From Pseudomonadota bacterium (lineage in GTDB: Bacteria > Pseudomonadota > Alphaproteobacteria > Rhizobiales > Hyphomicrobiaceae): DNA of 13,467 nt. The position numbers and the translations under genes are program-made. The stretch covers positions 1 to 13,467 of the forward strand of contig JAEYPL010000318.1 of the NCBI GenBank assembly GCA_023410905.1, given 5' to 3'. Under the pieces are notes generated by a model. It did not search any database and was not told where the DNA came from. It was given only the letters and a program-made list of their open reading frames with translations. Positions within the stretch are counted from its first letter, which is position 1. Each line of letters begins with the position of its first letter. Shown here one piece after another: positions 6,944 through 12,235 of this stretch.

Positions 6944-6969
6944 TCCCGTGAATGCACTGATTCGCGGGA
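6944..6969. repeat. Inverted repeat TCCCGTGAAT / ATTCGCGGGA
   Basis: The ten-base arms (6944-6953 and 6960-6969) match except for one T-G wobble and are separated by 6 bases. Together with the neighbouring palindrome at 6921 and the direct-repeat array at 6987 it forms a compact cis-acting-looking block. Confidence 0.5.
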
Positions 6970-6986
6970 GCATGACAAGTTGTACC

Positions 6987-7060
6987 GTGGCAGAGGCTGT
7001 CAGTGGGTGGCAGTGGGTGACACAGGGTGGCAGAGGCTGCCGGAGGCTGTCACAGGCTGC
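6987..7060. repeat. Seven-unit array of 10-bp direct repeats
   Basis: Starting at 6991 the sequence falls into seven consecutive 10-base blocks: CAGAGGCTGT, CAGTGGGTGG, CAGTGGGTGA, CACAGGGTGG, CAGAGGCTGC, CGGAGGCTGT and CACAGGCTGC. They are preceded by a partial unit GTGG (6987-6990). The consensus is CAGWGGSTGK. The period of 10 is close to one turn of DNA, so every unit would face the same side of the helix. Inverted copies of the core follow (TGCCACC at 7071-7077). Mod-3 phase is not kept, which argues against a coding repeat. Iteron-like binding sites for a replication, partition, packaging or regulatory protein are the leading idea; the function is unknown. Confidence 0.75.
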
Positions 7061-7123
7061 TATCACCTTGTGCCACCTAGTGTTTTGTAATGGGAGCGCT
7101 TCGGTGGAAGTGGGCGGCTGCAA

Positions 7124-8215
7124 TTAGCCGTCGCCCTCCATCATCCGCTCCAGCGCATCGCGATCATCGCGCATAGCCCTGCTCTCGCGGAAGCGAGCGC
7201 TGCGCGGCGGCCCCTCCCCCTCCGCCTTGCCACCCCTGAGGGTAGAGGGGCGGAGCGTATCAGGCTTCCGCTCGCCCTGAAGCTCCCGGATGGCGTGCCG
7301 TGCGTCGGCTGTGATCCCTTCGACAGCAGCCAGTCCACTGAGCGAGGTCAGCAGCCGAGCGGGGGTGACGCCCTTAGACGTACGATCCACAATCCACTTA
7401 AGTGCGGTCCTATCGCCGAGGATGCGCTTAGCGATCTCAACGCGAGCGGGCGAACCCATGGCACCAGCACCAAACAGAAGGGCCGCCGATGTGAGGTCGC
7501 CGTGCGCGATGCCCATAACGATCGCGCTCATATCACCTAGCCGCCTGGGGACCTCAGTCGCAGCCCCCTTCGCCGCTTCCTTCGACAGCTCAGCGATTTT
7601 CGCTTTAAGCTCGCCAGACAGCTTTGTGCTCTCTCCGCGATTGATCTTGGAAATCGCTTCGGCATAACCCTTGAAGATGTCGTCGGTCGAGCCCTTCCCG
7701 GCCGCTTTCGCAGACTCAGCCGCCAACGTGTGCTCTGCGATCTTGTTGTGCGCGGGCAGCACAGTTTTCGCCATGTCGTCCGTAATGCCGGTCAGCGCGC
7801 GCGCAGCCGGTCTAGCGACGGCGCCGATCGCAGGACCAGCACCACCCATAAGAGCATCTAGGGTCAGCTCGCCTCCGGTCGGCTCGGTTGCGCCGGCGAA
7901 GCGAGCCCATTGCCCTATCTTGCGCGCGACCTGTTTGCCGGTAGCTGCACCGGCACCAGCAGCCGGTATCTGGACAGCAGGACCGCCGGGGGCAGCCATT
8001 CCAGCTGTAGCGCCGAGACCGGTCCCCAGGGTGTCGAGCGCTTCCTGGGGGTTGCGTGCGGCCCAATTCAACATGCCTGCGGCTCCCGGCACCCTTGCCG
8101 GTGGCGAAGGCTGCTGAGCGGCGCGGCTTGGCTTATCGAGGAAGGCGAAAATCTCGTCCTTCGTGATGCCAGGGTCGAACTCATAGGTGCGACCCTCGAA
8201 TTCGACCGTGGTCAT
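7124..8215 (-). CDS. Ala/Gly-rich phage protein, probable internal virion protein
   Basis: This 363-aa protein is the last gene of the leftward operon. It opens with a short motif, FEGRTYEFDPGITKDEIFAFL (residues 5-25), of a kind I associate with the N-termini of large phage internal or injection-related virion proteins. Long Ala/Gly-rich weakly hydrophobic stretches follow (about 62-95, 121-142 and 239-256). A charged helical middle lies at about 160-220, and the C-terminal tail is basic and disordered (from about 313). No enzyme motif is seen. The start codon overlaps the previous stop as ATGA, with GAGGAG (8224-8229 on the plus strand) 8 bases upstream, so translation is coupled. The nature of the sequence and its pairing with the next gene suggest a DNA-ejection or pilot-type protein; this is inference and the exact role is unproven. 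Confidence 0.6.
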   Translation of the reverse strand: MTTVEFEGRTYEFDPGITKDEIFAFLDKPSRAAQQPSPPARVPGAAGMLNWAARNPQEALDTLGTGLGATAGMAAPGGPAVQIPAAGAGAATGKQVARKIGQWARFAGATEPTGGELTLDALMGGAGPAIGAVARPAARALTGITDDMAKTVLPAHNKIAEHTLAAESAKAAGKGSTDDIFKGYAEAISKINRGESTKLSGELKAKIAELSKEAAKGAATEVPRRLGDMSAIVMGIAHGDLTSAALLFGAGAMGSPARVEIAKRILGDRTALKWIVDRTSKGVTPARLLTSLSGLAAVEGITADARHAIRELQGERKPDTLRPSTLRGGKAEGEGPPRSARFRESRAMRDDRDALERMMEGDG

Positions 8216-9300
8216 TCTGAGTACTCCTCAAGACCGCCGCCCTTAGCGCGGCGAATGCGCATAACGGGTGCCGCCTGCAATTTCGGACTGGTCAGGCTGG
8301 GGTCGCTCTGTGCGGCAGGTTTGAAACCTTCAAGTGGCGGACGCATTCCGCGCAGCTTGGCGAAGCCCTGGGGGAGGGTCAGCTCACCGGAGAAGATTTG
8401 TTCGGCAACATCGGCCTGCTTGAGGGCGTGGTTGTTCAGGGCACGCAACCGCTTCACGATCTCACGGTTGCCCTCTGGAGTACGTGTCAAGCTCGGCAGG
8501 CTGCTGCGGAACATCTGCACGTCGCGATCGGATGCTGCGCCGGGAAGGCCTTGGCGGGCGGCCGGCACCATCCGATCGATCAGCGCTTCTAGGCTCTGTA
8601 CGTCATCCGTCCCTTCAACGGCGATGCCGACCCTTCCCAGATAGCCCTTGAGCGCTGCACCCATACCGGTTGCGACACGGCCACTCTTTGTCGCGGTCCC
8701 GATCAGGTTATCCAACTCATCCAGCGCGATTGCATCGACGCGAGCCTGCGCACCGGCTTCAGCCAGCTTGTCCATCTGCCCGACGCCTTGCCGCGCAGCC
8801 GCAACCCTCGCTTCCTTCGTATATGGATCGGGCTCCGCAGCTTTTGGATTGTTGAAGAGCTGCTGCCCTGTCTTCGAATCGAATGCCGCCTGACCTTCGC
8901 TAAGGACGGTCGGCTTCGTAGCTTCAGGAGTGGCGATCATGCCGAGAATGTCGTTGATGAACGGAGTCATCTTGTTCGCGGGAATGCGGAGCGCATTCCG
9001 GGTGAACTTTTCCGAGCCGAAAATCTGCTTGGACAGAATGTGGCTCGGTGCGCCGGGGTTCGCAGCACGCGTCTCGTTGATCAGCCCTACGATCTCGGAG
9101 AGGGCTTCGCGCTCCCCCGCTGCGACTGCGCGCTGCTCATCTCGGATGCTGCGCGCTTCACCAGCTTCGTATTCCTGCTGTGTCGGAGCGCCTCGGAAAT
9201 TATCGAACAAGCCGAACACGGTGCCGGGCTGCGGCGTGTGGAAGCGCGGCGTAGCTGTTGCGGCTGCTGCTGAAGCGAAGGGGTTCTTCGAGTCGTCCAT
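8212..9300 (-). CDS. Phage helical protein, probable virion-associated
   Basis: This 362-aa mostly helical protein has a Pro/Ala-rich N-terminus (1-45), a charged helical part (45-120), and a block at about 160-300 that seems to be its conserved core. Within it, GLPGAASD followed by FRSSLPSLTRTPEGNREI (about 251-282) resembles a motif I associate with uncharacterised phage structural or ejection proteins. There are no transmembrane segments and no catalytic motif. The ribosome binding site AGGAG is 7 bases before the ATG (within 9301-9313). The 59 bases between this gene and the dead-recombinase gene hold no promoter that I can support. Its stop overlaps the start of the next gene by 4 bases. 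The two adjacent proteins probably act in the same particle structure. The phage assignment is moderate; the role is inferred. Confidence 0.6.
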   Translation of the reverse strand: MDDSKNPFASAAAATATPRFHTPQPGTVFGLFDNFRGAPTQQEYEAGEARSIRDEQRAVAAGEREALSEIVGLINETRAANPGAPSHILSKQIFGSEKFTRNALRIPANKMTPFINDILGMIATPEATKPTVLSEGQAAFDSKTGQQLFNNPKAAEPDPYTKEARVAAARQGVGQMDKLAEAGAQARVDAIALDELDNLIGTATKSGRVATGMGAALKGYLGRVGIAVEGTDDVQSLEALIDRMVPAARQGLPGAASDRDVQMFRSSLPSLTRTPEGNREIVKRLRALNNHALKQADVAEQIFSGELTLPQGFAKLRGMRPPLEGFKPAAQSDPSLTSPKLQAAPVMRIRRAKGGGLEEYSE

Positions 9301-9359
9301 GACCTATCTCCTAAAAAGGCCCCTCGCTTCCGTTTGCCCGCCTGCGTCTCACTCCCCAA

Positions 9360-10025
9360 TCAGCCGGGGAACGGCTGATCGAGGATTCCGGGATTGGTTT
9401 TCTCAAGGTGTTCGATTGTGCGCTTCGATACGGTCTCGCGGTAGGTCGGCCGCCTCTCGCGCGAGGCGTAGATGCCAGCCTGCGCCGTCGCCTGCTTCAT
9501 CGCCTCTGAGAGGGCGCCTGCGATGTCGGCCTTCATCAAGCGATGCACGGCTGCCTCAACAGCCATCTTCGAGTACTCGGCTAAAGCCGCTTCGTGCAGC
9601 TCGTCGCGATCGGCCAATTTCTGCTCAGCAGCAATAAGCCGACTCTCCCACTGCGCGTAGACGCGCAACAGCGGACCGATGGCGCCGACAGTCGCAGTGA
9701 GATCGGAGCGCGTCTCAAGGCAGAAGACGCGGATATCGCGGGCGAGACAATGCTTCAGGAACTTTTCGAAGCTAGACGGATGACCGCAGATCGATCCCAG
9801 GAAGGGCACGATCAGCGTATCGCCTGGATGGAGGACGTCGCGGCAAGCGCGGAACCCCGGCCTCTGCTCCAGGGACTCGGTGATGTCGCAGCCGTCCTCG
9901 AAGACGAAGTCCCCGTTGAACTTTTCGAGGCCGATCGAGAGCGCATAGTCCTTGATCAGGTTCCGCATCTCACGGCGCTGAACCGCTGAGTCGTTGTCGA
10001 GCCTCGCATATCCCAGAACGCTCAT
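9360..10025 (-). CDS. Serine-recombinase-like protein without catalytic residues
   Basis: This 221-aa protein has an N-terminal resolvase/invertase fold. GYARLD (5-10) matches the GYARVS start of the family, EDGCDITESLEQRPGF (43-58) matches the region around the second conserved arginine, and PGDTLIVPFLGSICG (67-81) aligns with the GDxLvVkkLDRLGR block. VYAQWESRLI (122-131) matches the AQAERQRI helix. The nucleophile serine is Asp10, and LDRLGR has become LGSICG, losing the Asp and both arginines. Arg8 and Arg55 remain. It should therefore be unable to cut DNA. The C-terminal part (135-221) is helical and charged with no obvious helix-turn-helix. It follows the previous gene with zero spacing (TAAATG), GGAGG lying 8 bases upstream. 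A structural, DNA-binding or regulatory reuse of the fold is inferred. Confidence 0.72.
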   Translation of the reverse strand: MSVLGYARLDNDSAVQRREMRNLIKDYALSIGLEKFNGDFVFEDGCDITESLEQRPGFRACRDVLHPGDTLIVPFLGSICGHPSSFEKFLKHCLARDIRVFCLETRSDLTATVGAIGPLLRVYAQWESRLIAAEQKLADRDELHEAALAEYSKMAVEAAVHRLMKADIAGALSEAMKQATAQAGIYASRERRPTYRETVSKRTIEHLEKTNPGILDQPFPG

Positions 10026-10472
10026 TTACGTCGCCTCCGTCTCTATCGTCGCCGCCTCGCGATCAACGCGCTTCTGAAGCTCATTCGCGCGCCGTCGAAA
10101 GACGATCGGCACCTGATGCGGCTTTTCGAAACCGGCACGGATGATCTGCTGCTTATCTGCGCGCTCATACGGTCGGAGAAGGTGATCGACGCGCCAAAAC
10201 TCTCCGGTCCCGTACTGCGCAATCAGGGCCTCGGTTTTCCAATCGACCTTAAGCAGAGCGGGCATCCCGTCGCTGAGGATGACCTTCCCGTTGCGCAGCT
10301 TCGGCGTCAGCCTGCAGATGCGTTCCGCGACGCTCAACTCGGAGAGGTTGCGGTTCAGCTCAGCCTTCTTCTGTGCCGTGGCTTTCGATCGCGCGGCCGA
10401 TTTCGTCTTCGCAATCTCGCGCGCTTTGATCTGCGCGGCCGTCAGCGGTTTCTTGAAGGGAGGATCAGCCAC
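10026..10472 (-). CDS. Basic protein of unknown function (148 aa)
   Basis: The frame is open from a TTG at 10478, but GTG 10472 is preferred because GGAG lies 7 bases upstream of it. The start region overlaps the preceding stop by 8 bases. Residues 1-45 are rich in lysine, alanine and arginine and look like a basic helix or disordered nucleic-acid-binding arm. The middle contains a compact predicted domain (about 46-125: SVAERICRLTPKLRNGKVIL, then LLKVDWKTEALIAQYG and FWRVDHLLRPYERADKQ). The C-terminus is a charged helix. No family is recognised. Tight packing with its neighbours implies co-expression with the recombinase-like protein. Confidence 0.65.
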   Translation of the reverse strand: MADPPFKKPLTAAQIKAREIAKTKSAARSKATAQKKAELNRNLSELSVAERICRLTPKLRNGKVILSDGMPALLKVDWKTEALIAQYGTGEFWRVDHLLRPYERADKQQIIRAGFEKPHQVPIVFRRRANELQKRVDREAATIETEAT

Positions 10473-11040
10473 GACCAAGCTCCCGCGCTACCCGATGATA
10501 GAAACCAGTGCGATCGTCTGGATTTAGGCCGCCTGCGGAGATGATTTTCTTGGCCGCTCGCTCAACTGCGTTTGCGTCCTTGGCCTGATCAGGAAACGCT
10601 TGGCGGAACTCTGTCCAAAGTAGCTCGGCATATTCGGCCCCGGTGACCGGCCGCCCTTCGACCGTAACCGGCTTCTCCGGCTCAGGCCGCACCTGTGACC
10701 CAGGCGAGCTGAAGATGTTCTCGATCTGCTGGCTGTATTCACGGTTCAACTCGAGTCGCTCGGCGAACGTCGGGCCAGCCGGTGCGGGCCCATTAAATTC
10801 GCGCCAAACCGGATCATCGGTCATCCAGTCCGACTTGATCTCTTCGCGCCCGTTCAAAGGGCGCAGCTCGCCTCGTGCTATTCTGCGGCCGAGTTCTTCG
10901 TGCGCCTGATCACGGGTGAAGTCACGGTCTGCGCTGCGCGGCGACTGCGGGTTGTTCTCGAATTCGGACTCCCAATCGGTTGTCCCGAATTCGGAGGCAG
11001 CGCGCGCGGATGCTGATTTAGTGTTTCGTGCCATGCTCAT
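10465..11040 (-). CDS. Acidic, disordered-looking protein of unknown function (191 aa)
   Basis: The N-terminal half is polar and low in hydrophobics, with many D, E, R, N and S residues. It includes a run around TTDWESEFENNPQSPRSADRD that looks disordered. From about residue 120 a more compact helical domain appears, with AEYAELLWTEFRQAF, AVERAAKKIISAGG and TGFYHRVARELGRG. No catalytic or metal-binding motif is seen and no family is recognised. ATG 11040 and ATG 11034 are both possible starts and neither has a good ribosome binding site; the gene overlaps the end of the previous one by about 20 bases, so it may rely on translational coupling. An in-frame ATG at 11097 is rejected because it lies deep within the upstream gene. 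Confidence 0.62.
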   Translation of the reverse strand: MSMARNTKSASARAASEFGTTDWESEFENNPQSPRSADRDFTRDQAHEELGRRIARGELRPLNGREEIKSDWMTDDPVWREFNGPAPAGPTFAERLELNREYSQQIENIFSSPGSQVRPEPEKPVTVEGRPVTGAEYAELLWTEFRQAFPDQAKDANAVERAAKKIISAGGLNPDDRTGFYHRVARELGRG

Positions 11041-11254
11041 TATCCGTGTTGATATGCGCCCGTGCCACGTCCGCGAGTTGACCCAAGGCAAACGCAAGCA
11101 TCTTCAGCCAGCGAAGATGATCATCTATGTTTTGAAAGCTGAGTTGTTCCTTCAAAATCTTCCGGCTGTCTTCAGCCAGGACACCCAGCTCCGCGAGCAT
11201 GTCCGCCGCCTCGTCTAACCCGACATCGTGCGGTTGCTTGCTGCCCGTGATCAT
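11018..11254 (-). CDS. Small helical protein of unknown function (78 aa)
   Basis: The start overlaps the upstream stop as ATGA (11254-11251), with GAGGG about 9 bases upstream. This decides against an earlier ATG at 11296. The product is mainly helical, with leucine- and alanine-rich segments around DEAADMLAELGVLAEDSR and LRWLKMLAFALGQLADVARA, and an acidic to mixed charge. It has no membrane segment and no helix-turn-helix that I can support. It is the second gene of the leftward operon, so an early or regulatory role is possible, but no function is assigned. Confidence 0.6.
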   Translation of the reverse strand: MITGSKQPHDVGLDEAADMLAELGVLAEDSRKILKEQLSFQNIDDHLRWLKMLAFALGQLADVARAHINTDNEHGTKH

Positions 11255-11556
11255 TTCGGCGCGCCCTCTACTGCGGCGAAGACACCCGCCAGCCATGCAC
11301 TCTCAGCCTCTACGCGCTCACGAAGCACTGTCATCGCGGCGTGCGCCTCGCGCAGCCGCTCGATGCTTTCGTGCACCTCGGTCAGAAGTAGATCGACGTG
11401 CGGGACAGCCGCCGGAACCCCATTCTGGTCAGACACCCTGGGGCTCGCGGCTGCTAGGTCGCGCTCAACCGCCACCCCTCGGGGATGGAGCGGCCCCTCA
11501 GAAGGGCGGGAGCTGCGTCTCGGTATGCGGGCTTCGTTCTGGTGATTTCGAGGCAT
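11251..11556 (-). CDS. First gene of leftward operon, unknown function (101 aa)
   Basis: AGGA lies 8 bases before the ATG at 11556, and a promoter is visible about 35 bases further upstream. The first half (MPRNHQNEARIPRRSSRP onward) is basic, proline-rich and probably disordered. The second half (about 53-95: VDLLLTEVHESIERLREAH, then LRERVEAESAWLAGVFAA) is an amphipathic helix with heptad-like leucine spacing, suggesting a coiled coil. No family is recognised. A short protein with a basic tail and a coiled-coil dimer helix could bind nucleic acid, but that is speculation. Confidence 0.55.
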   Translation of the reverse strand: MPRNHQNEARIPRRSSRPSEGPLHPRGVAVERDLAAASPRVSDQNGVPAAVPHVDLLLTEVHESIERLREAHAAMTVLRERVEAESAWLAGVFAAVEGAPK

Positions 11557-11575
11557 CTAAAGGGTCCTGCTGATC

Positions 11576-11587
11576 GCGTTTAAACGC
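11576..11587. promoter_or_regulatory. Perfect 12-bp palindrome at leftward transcript start
   Basis: GCGTTTAAACGC is a perfect palindrome covering the expected transcription start of the leftward promoter. Binding here would block that promoter, so an operator is likely. Confidence 0.5.
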
Positions 11588-11588
11588 A

Positions 11589-11617
11589 CATATAGGACTC
11601 TTACGGATTATCAGCAA
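11589..11617 (-). promoter_or_regulatory. Predicted sigma70-type promoter for leftward operon
   Basis: On the minus strand TTGCTG (11617-11612) and TATATG (11594-11589) are spaced by exactly 17 bases. The match to consensus is moderate (3 and 4 of 6). The start of transcription would fall near 11582, about 25 bases before the first leftward ATG. Confidence 0.5.
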
Positions 11618-11635
11618 GAGGTGAGACTATTAGAC

Positions 11636-11649
11636 CCTTGAAATCAAGG
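11636..11649. promoter_or_regulatory. Inverted repeat CCTTGA-AA-TCAAGG over the -35 element
   Basis: A perfect 14-base inverted repeat with a 2-base centre contains the -35 hexamer of the rightward promoter. A dimeric repressor or activator bound here would control the replication-side operon. Confidence 0.55.
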
Positions 11650-11666
11650 ATTTATCTCCTTACATT
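11638..11666 (+). promoter_or_regulatory. Predicted sigma70-type promoter for rightward operon
   Basis: TTGAAA (11638-11643) and TACATT (11661-11666) are 17 bases apart, a good sigma70-type match. Transcription would start near 11673, about 50 bases before ATG 11724. Confidence 0.6.
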
Positions 11667-11723
11667 AATGAGCATGTAATGACCTCTAAATTGGGGCCAT
11701 AGAGCAGCCTGCGGACTAATCAG

Positions 11724-11987
11724 ATGGAACACGACCTTAGAGAGCTGATCCCCATCCGCCGCTTCGCCGAAGAGGTCGGGGTAAGCGTGAACACGATCAC
11801 GATGGAATGGCAGCGCACGGGGCAGGCGCCGGAGCTGATTAGGATCAGCAACCGGCTCTATCTGACCGAAGCGGCTTGGAACGCTTGGGAGGATCGGCGC
11901 GCCCGCGACCGTATCCGCCTGGGCAAGCCGCATATGCGCGCGCCGGAAGCCCCGACCCCAAGGGTGCGCCGCAAGCACACCCGCTAA
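11724..11987 (+). CDS. Small winged-helix DNA-binding protein, excisionase/AlpA-like
   Basis: This 87-aa protein has a MerR-type helix-turn-helix. The first helix is IRRFAEEVG (11-19), the recognition helix begins VSVNTITMEWQR (20-31), and a wing IRISNRLYLTEAAWNAWE (39-56) ends with the conserved helix seen in excisionase and AlpA-like proteins. The C-terminus is basic (RIRLGKPH, VRRKHTR), consistent with DNA contact. Such proteins direct excision or regulate phage promoters. It is the first gene after the rightward promoter and lies far from the integrase, so a regulator acting on the neighbouring control region is as likely as an excisionase. The ribosome binding site is weak. The fold call is good; the role is inferred. 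Confidence 0.72.
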   Translation: MEHDLRELIPIRRFAEEVGVSVNTITMEWQRTGQAPELIRISNRLYLTEAAWNAWEDRRARDRIRLGKPHMRAPEAPTPRVRRKHTR

Positions 11988-12010
11988 CCACAACCTGAGA
12001 GGGACACCCC

Positions 12011-12235
12011 ATGTCTGCCGCTGCTTTGTTCTGGTTTTGCGTACTCGTTATGACCCTCGCGCTGGTCGGCCCCAGCCTCATGCGCGAGATCGGTGATGCC
12101 TGGAGGGAACGGAAGAGCGTCCGCGCGGAGCGGATGATCGAGTTTGGTTGGTGGCGCTATCACATGACCAAGGTGGCCATTTGGGCGTGCGCCCTGATCA
12201 CCATCATCGGAATTGCAACGGAGGGCGGCCGATGA
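12011..12235 (+). CDS. Two-helix membrane protein of unknown function (74 aa)
   Basis: Hydrophobic segments lie at about residues 3-22 and 53-69. They are separated by a strongly charged middle (EIGDAWRERKSVRAERMIEF) containing a tryptophan pair near 47-48. Both ends are predicted on the same side of the membrane. The ribosome binding site GAGAGGGA (11997-12004) lies 6 bases before the ATG. The stop overlaps the start of the helicase gene as ATGA. No family is recognised. A small membrane protein directly coupled to a replication-type ATPase is unusual and might tether it to the membrane, but that is speculation. Confidence 0.68.
   Translation: MSAAALFWFCVLVMTLALVGPSLMREIGDAWRERKSVRAERMIEFGWWRYHMTKVAIWACALITIIGIATEGGR

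Larger units (their letters stand above)
6608..7123. other. Structured non-coding region between convergent operons
   Basis: These 516 bases separate the rightward integrase operon from the end of the leftward operon. Open frames of 102-136 codons cross the region on both strands, but they run through terminators and repeats and have no ribosome binding sites. The region holds an inverted repeat (6683-6725), a leftward terminator (6741-6769), two adjacent hairpins (6797-6845), a rightward terminator (6875-6909), two more inverted repeats (6921-6936 and 6944-6969) and a 10-bp direct-repeat array (6987-7060). Each is listed separately. Confidence 0.7.
11557..11723. promoter_or_regulatory. Divergent control region between the two operons
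   Basis: These 167 bases, visibly richer in A and T than the rest, separate leftward gene 11556 and rightward gene 11724. They contain one promoter per strand and several inverted repeats. AAGGGTC (11560-11566) faces GACCCTT (11633-11639), and TGCTGAT (11568-11574) faces ATCAGCA (11610-11616). TTACAT (11660-11665) faces ATGTAA (11674-11679), and TAATGA is directly repeated at 11666 and 11677, 11 bases apart. The layout is that of a lysis-lysogeny-type switch, although no obvious CI-like repressor gene is in the window. Confidence 0.7.

Noticed and set aside
6987..7060. CRISPR array or coding minisatellite
   Set aside because: Units of 10 bases have no spacers, and the period does not preserve a reading frame.
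6713..7123. 136-codon minus-strand open frame and two plus-strand frames (6726-7127, 6782-7090)
   Set aside because: They cross two strong terminators and the 10-bp repeat array, whose period is not a multiple of three, and have no convincing start signals. A short stretch of the minus frame looks protein-like but is not enough.
7290..9989. Plus-strand frames opposite the leftward operon (e.g. 7671-8117, 7910-8644, 8930-9637)
   Set aside because: They are antisense to genes supported by ribosome binding sites and ATGA overlaps, and their translations are serine/arginine-rich with no recognisable features.
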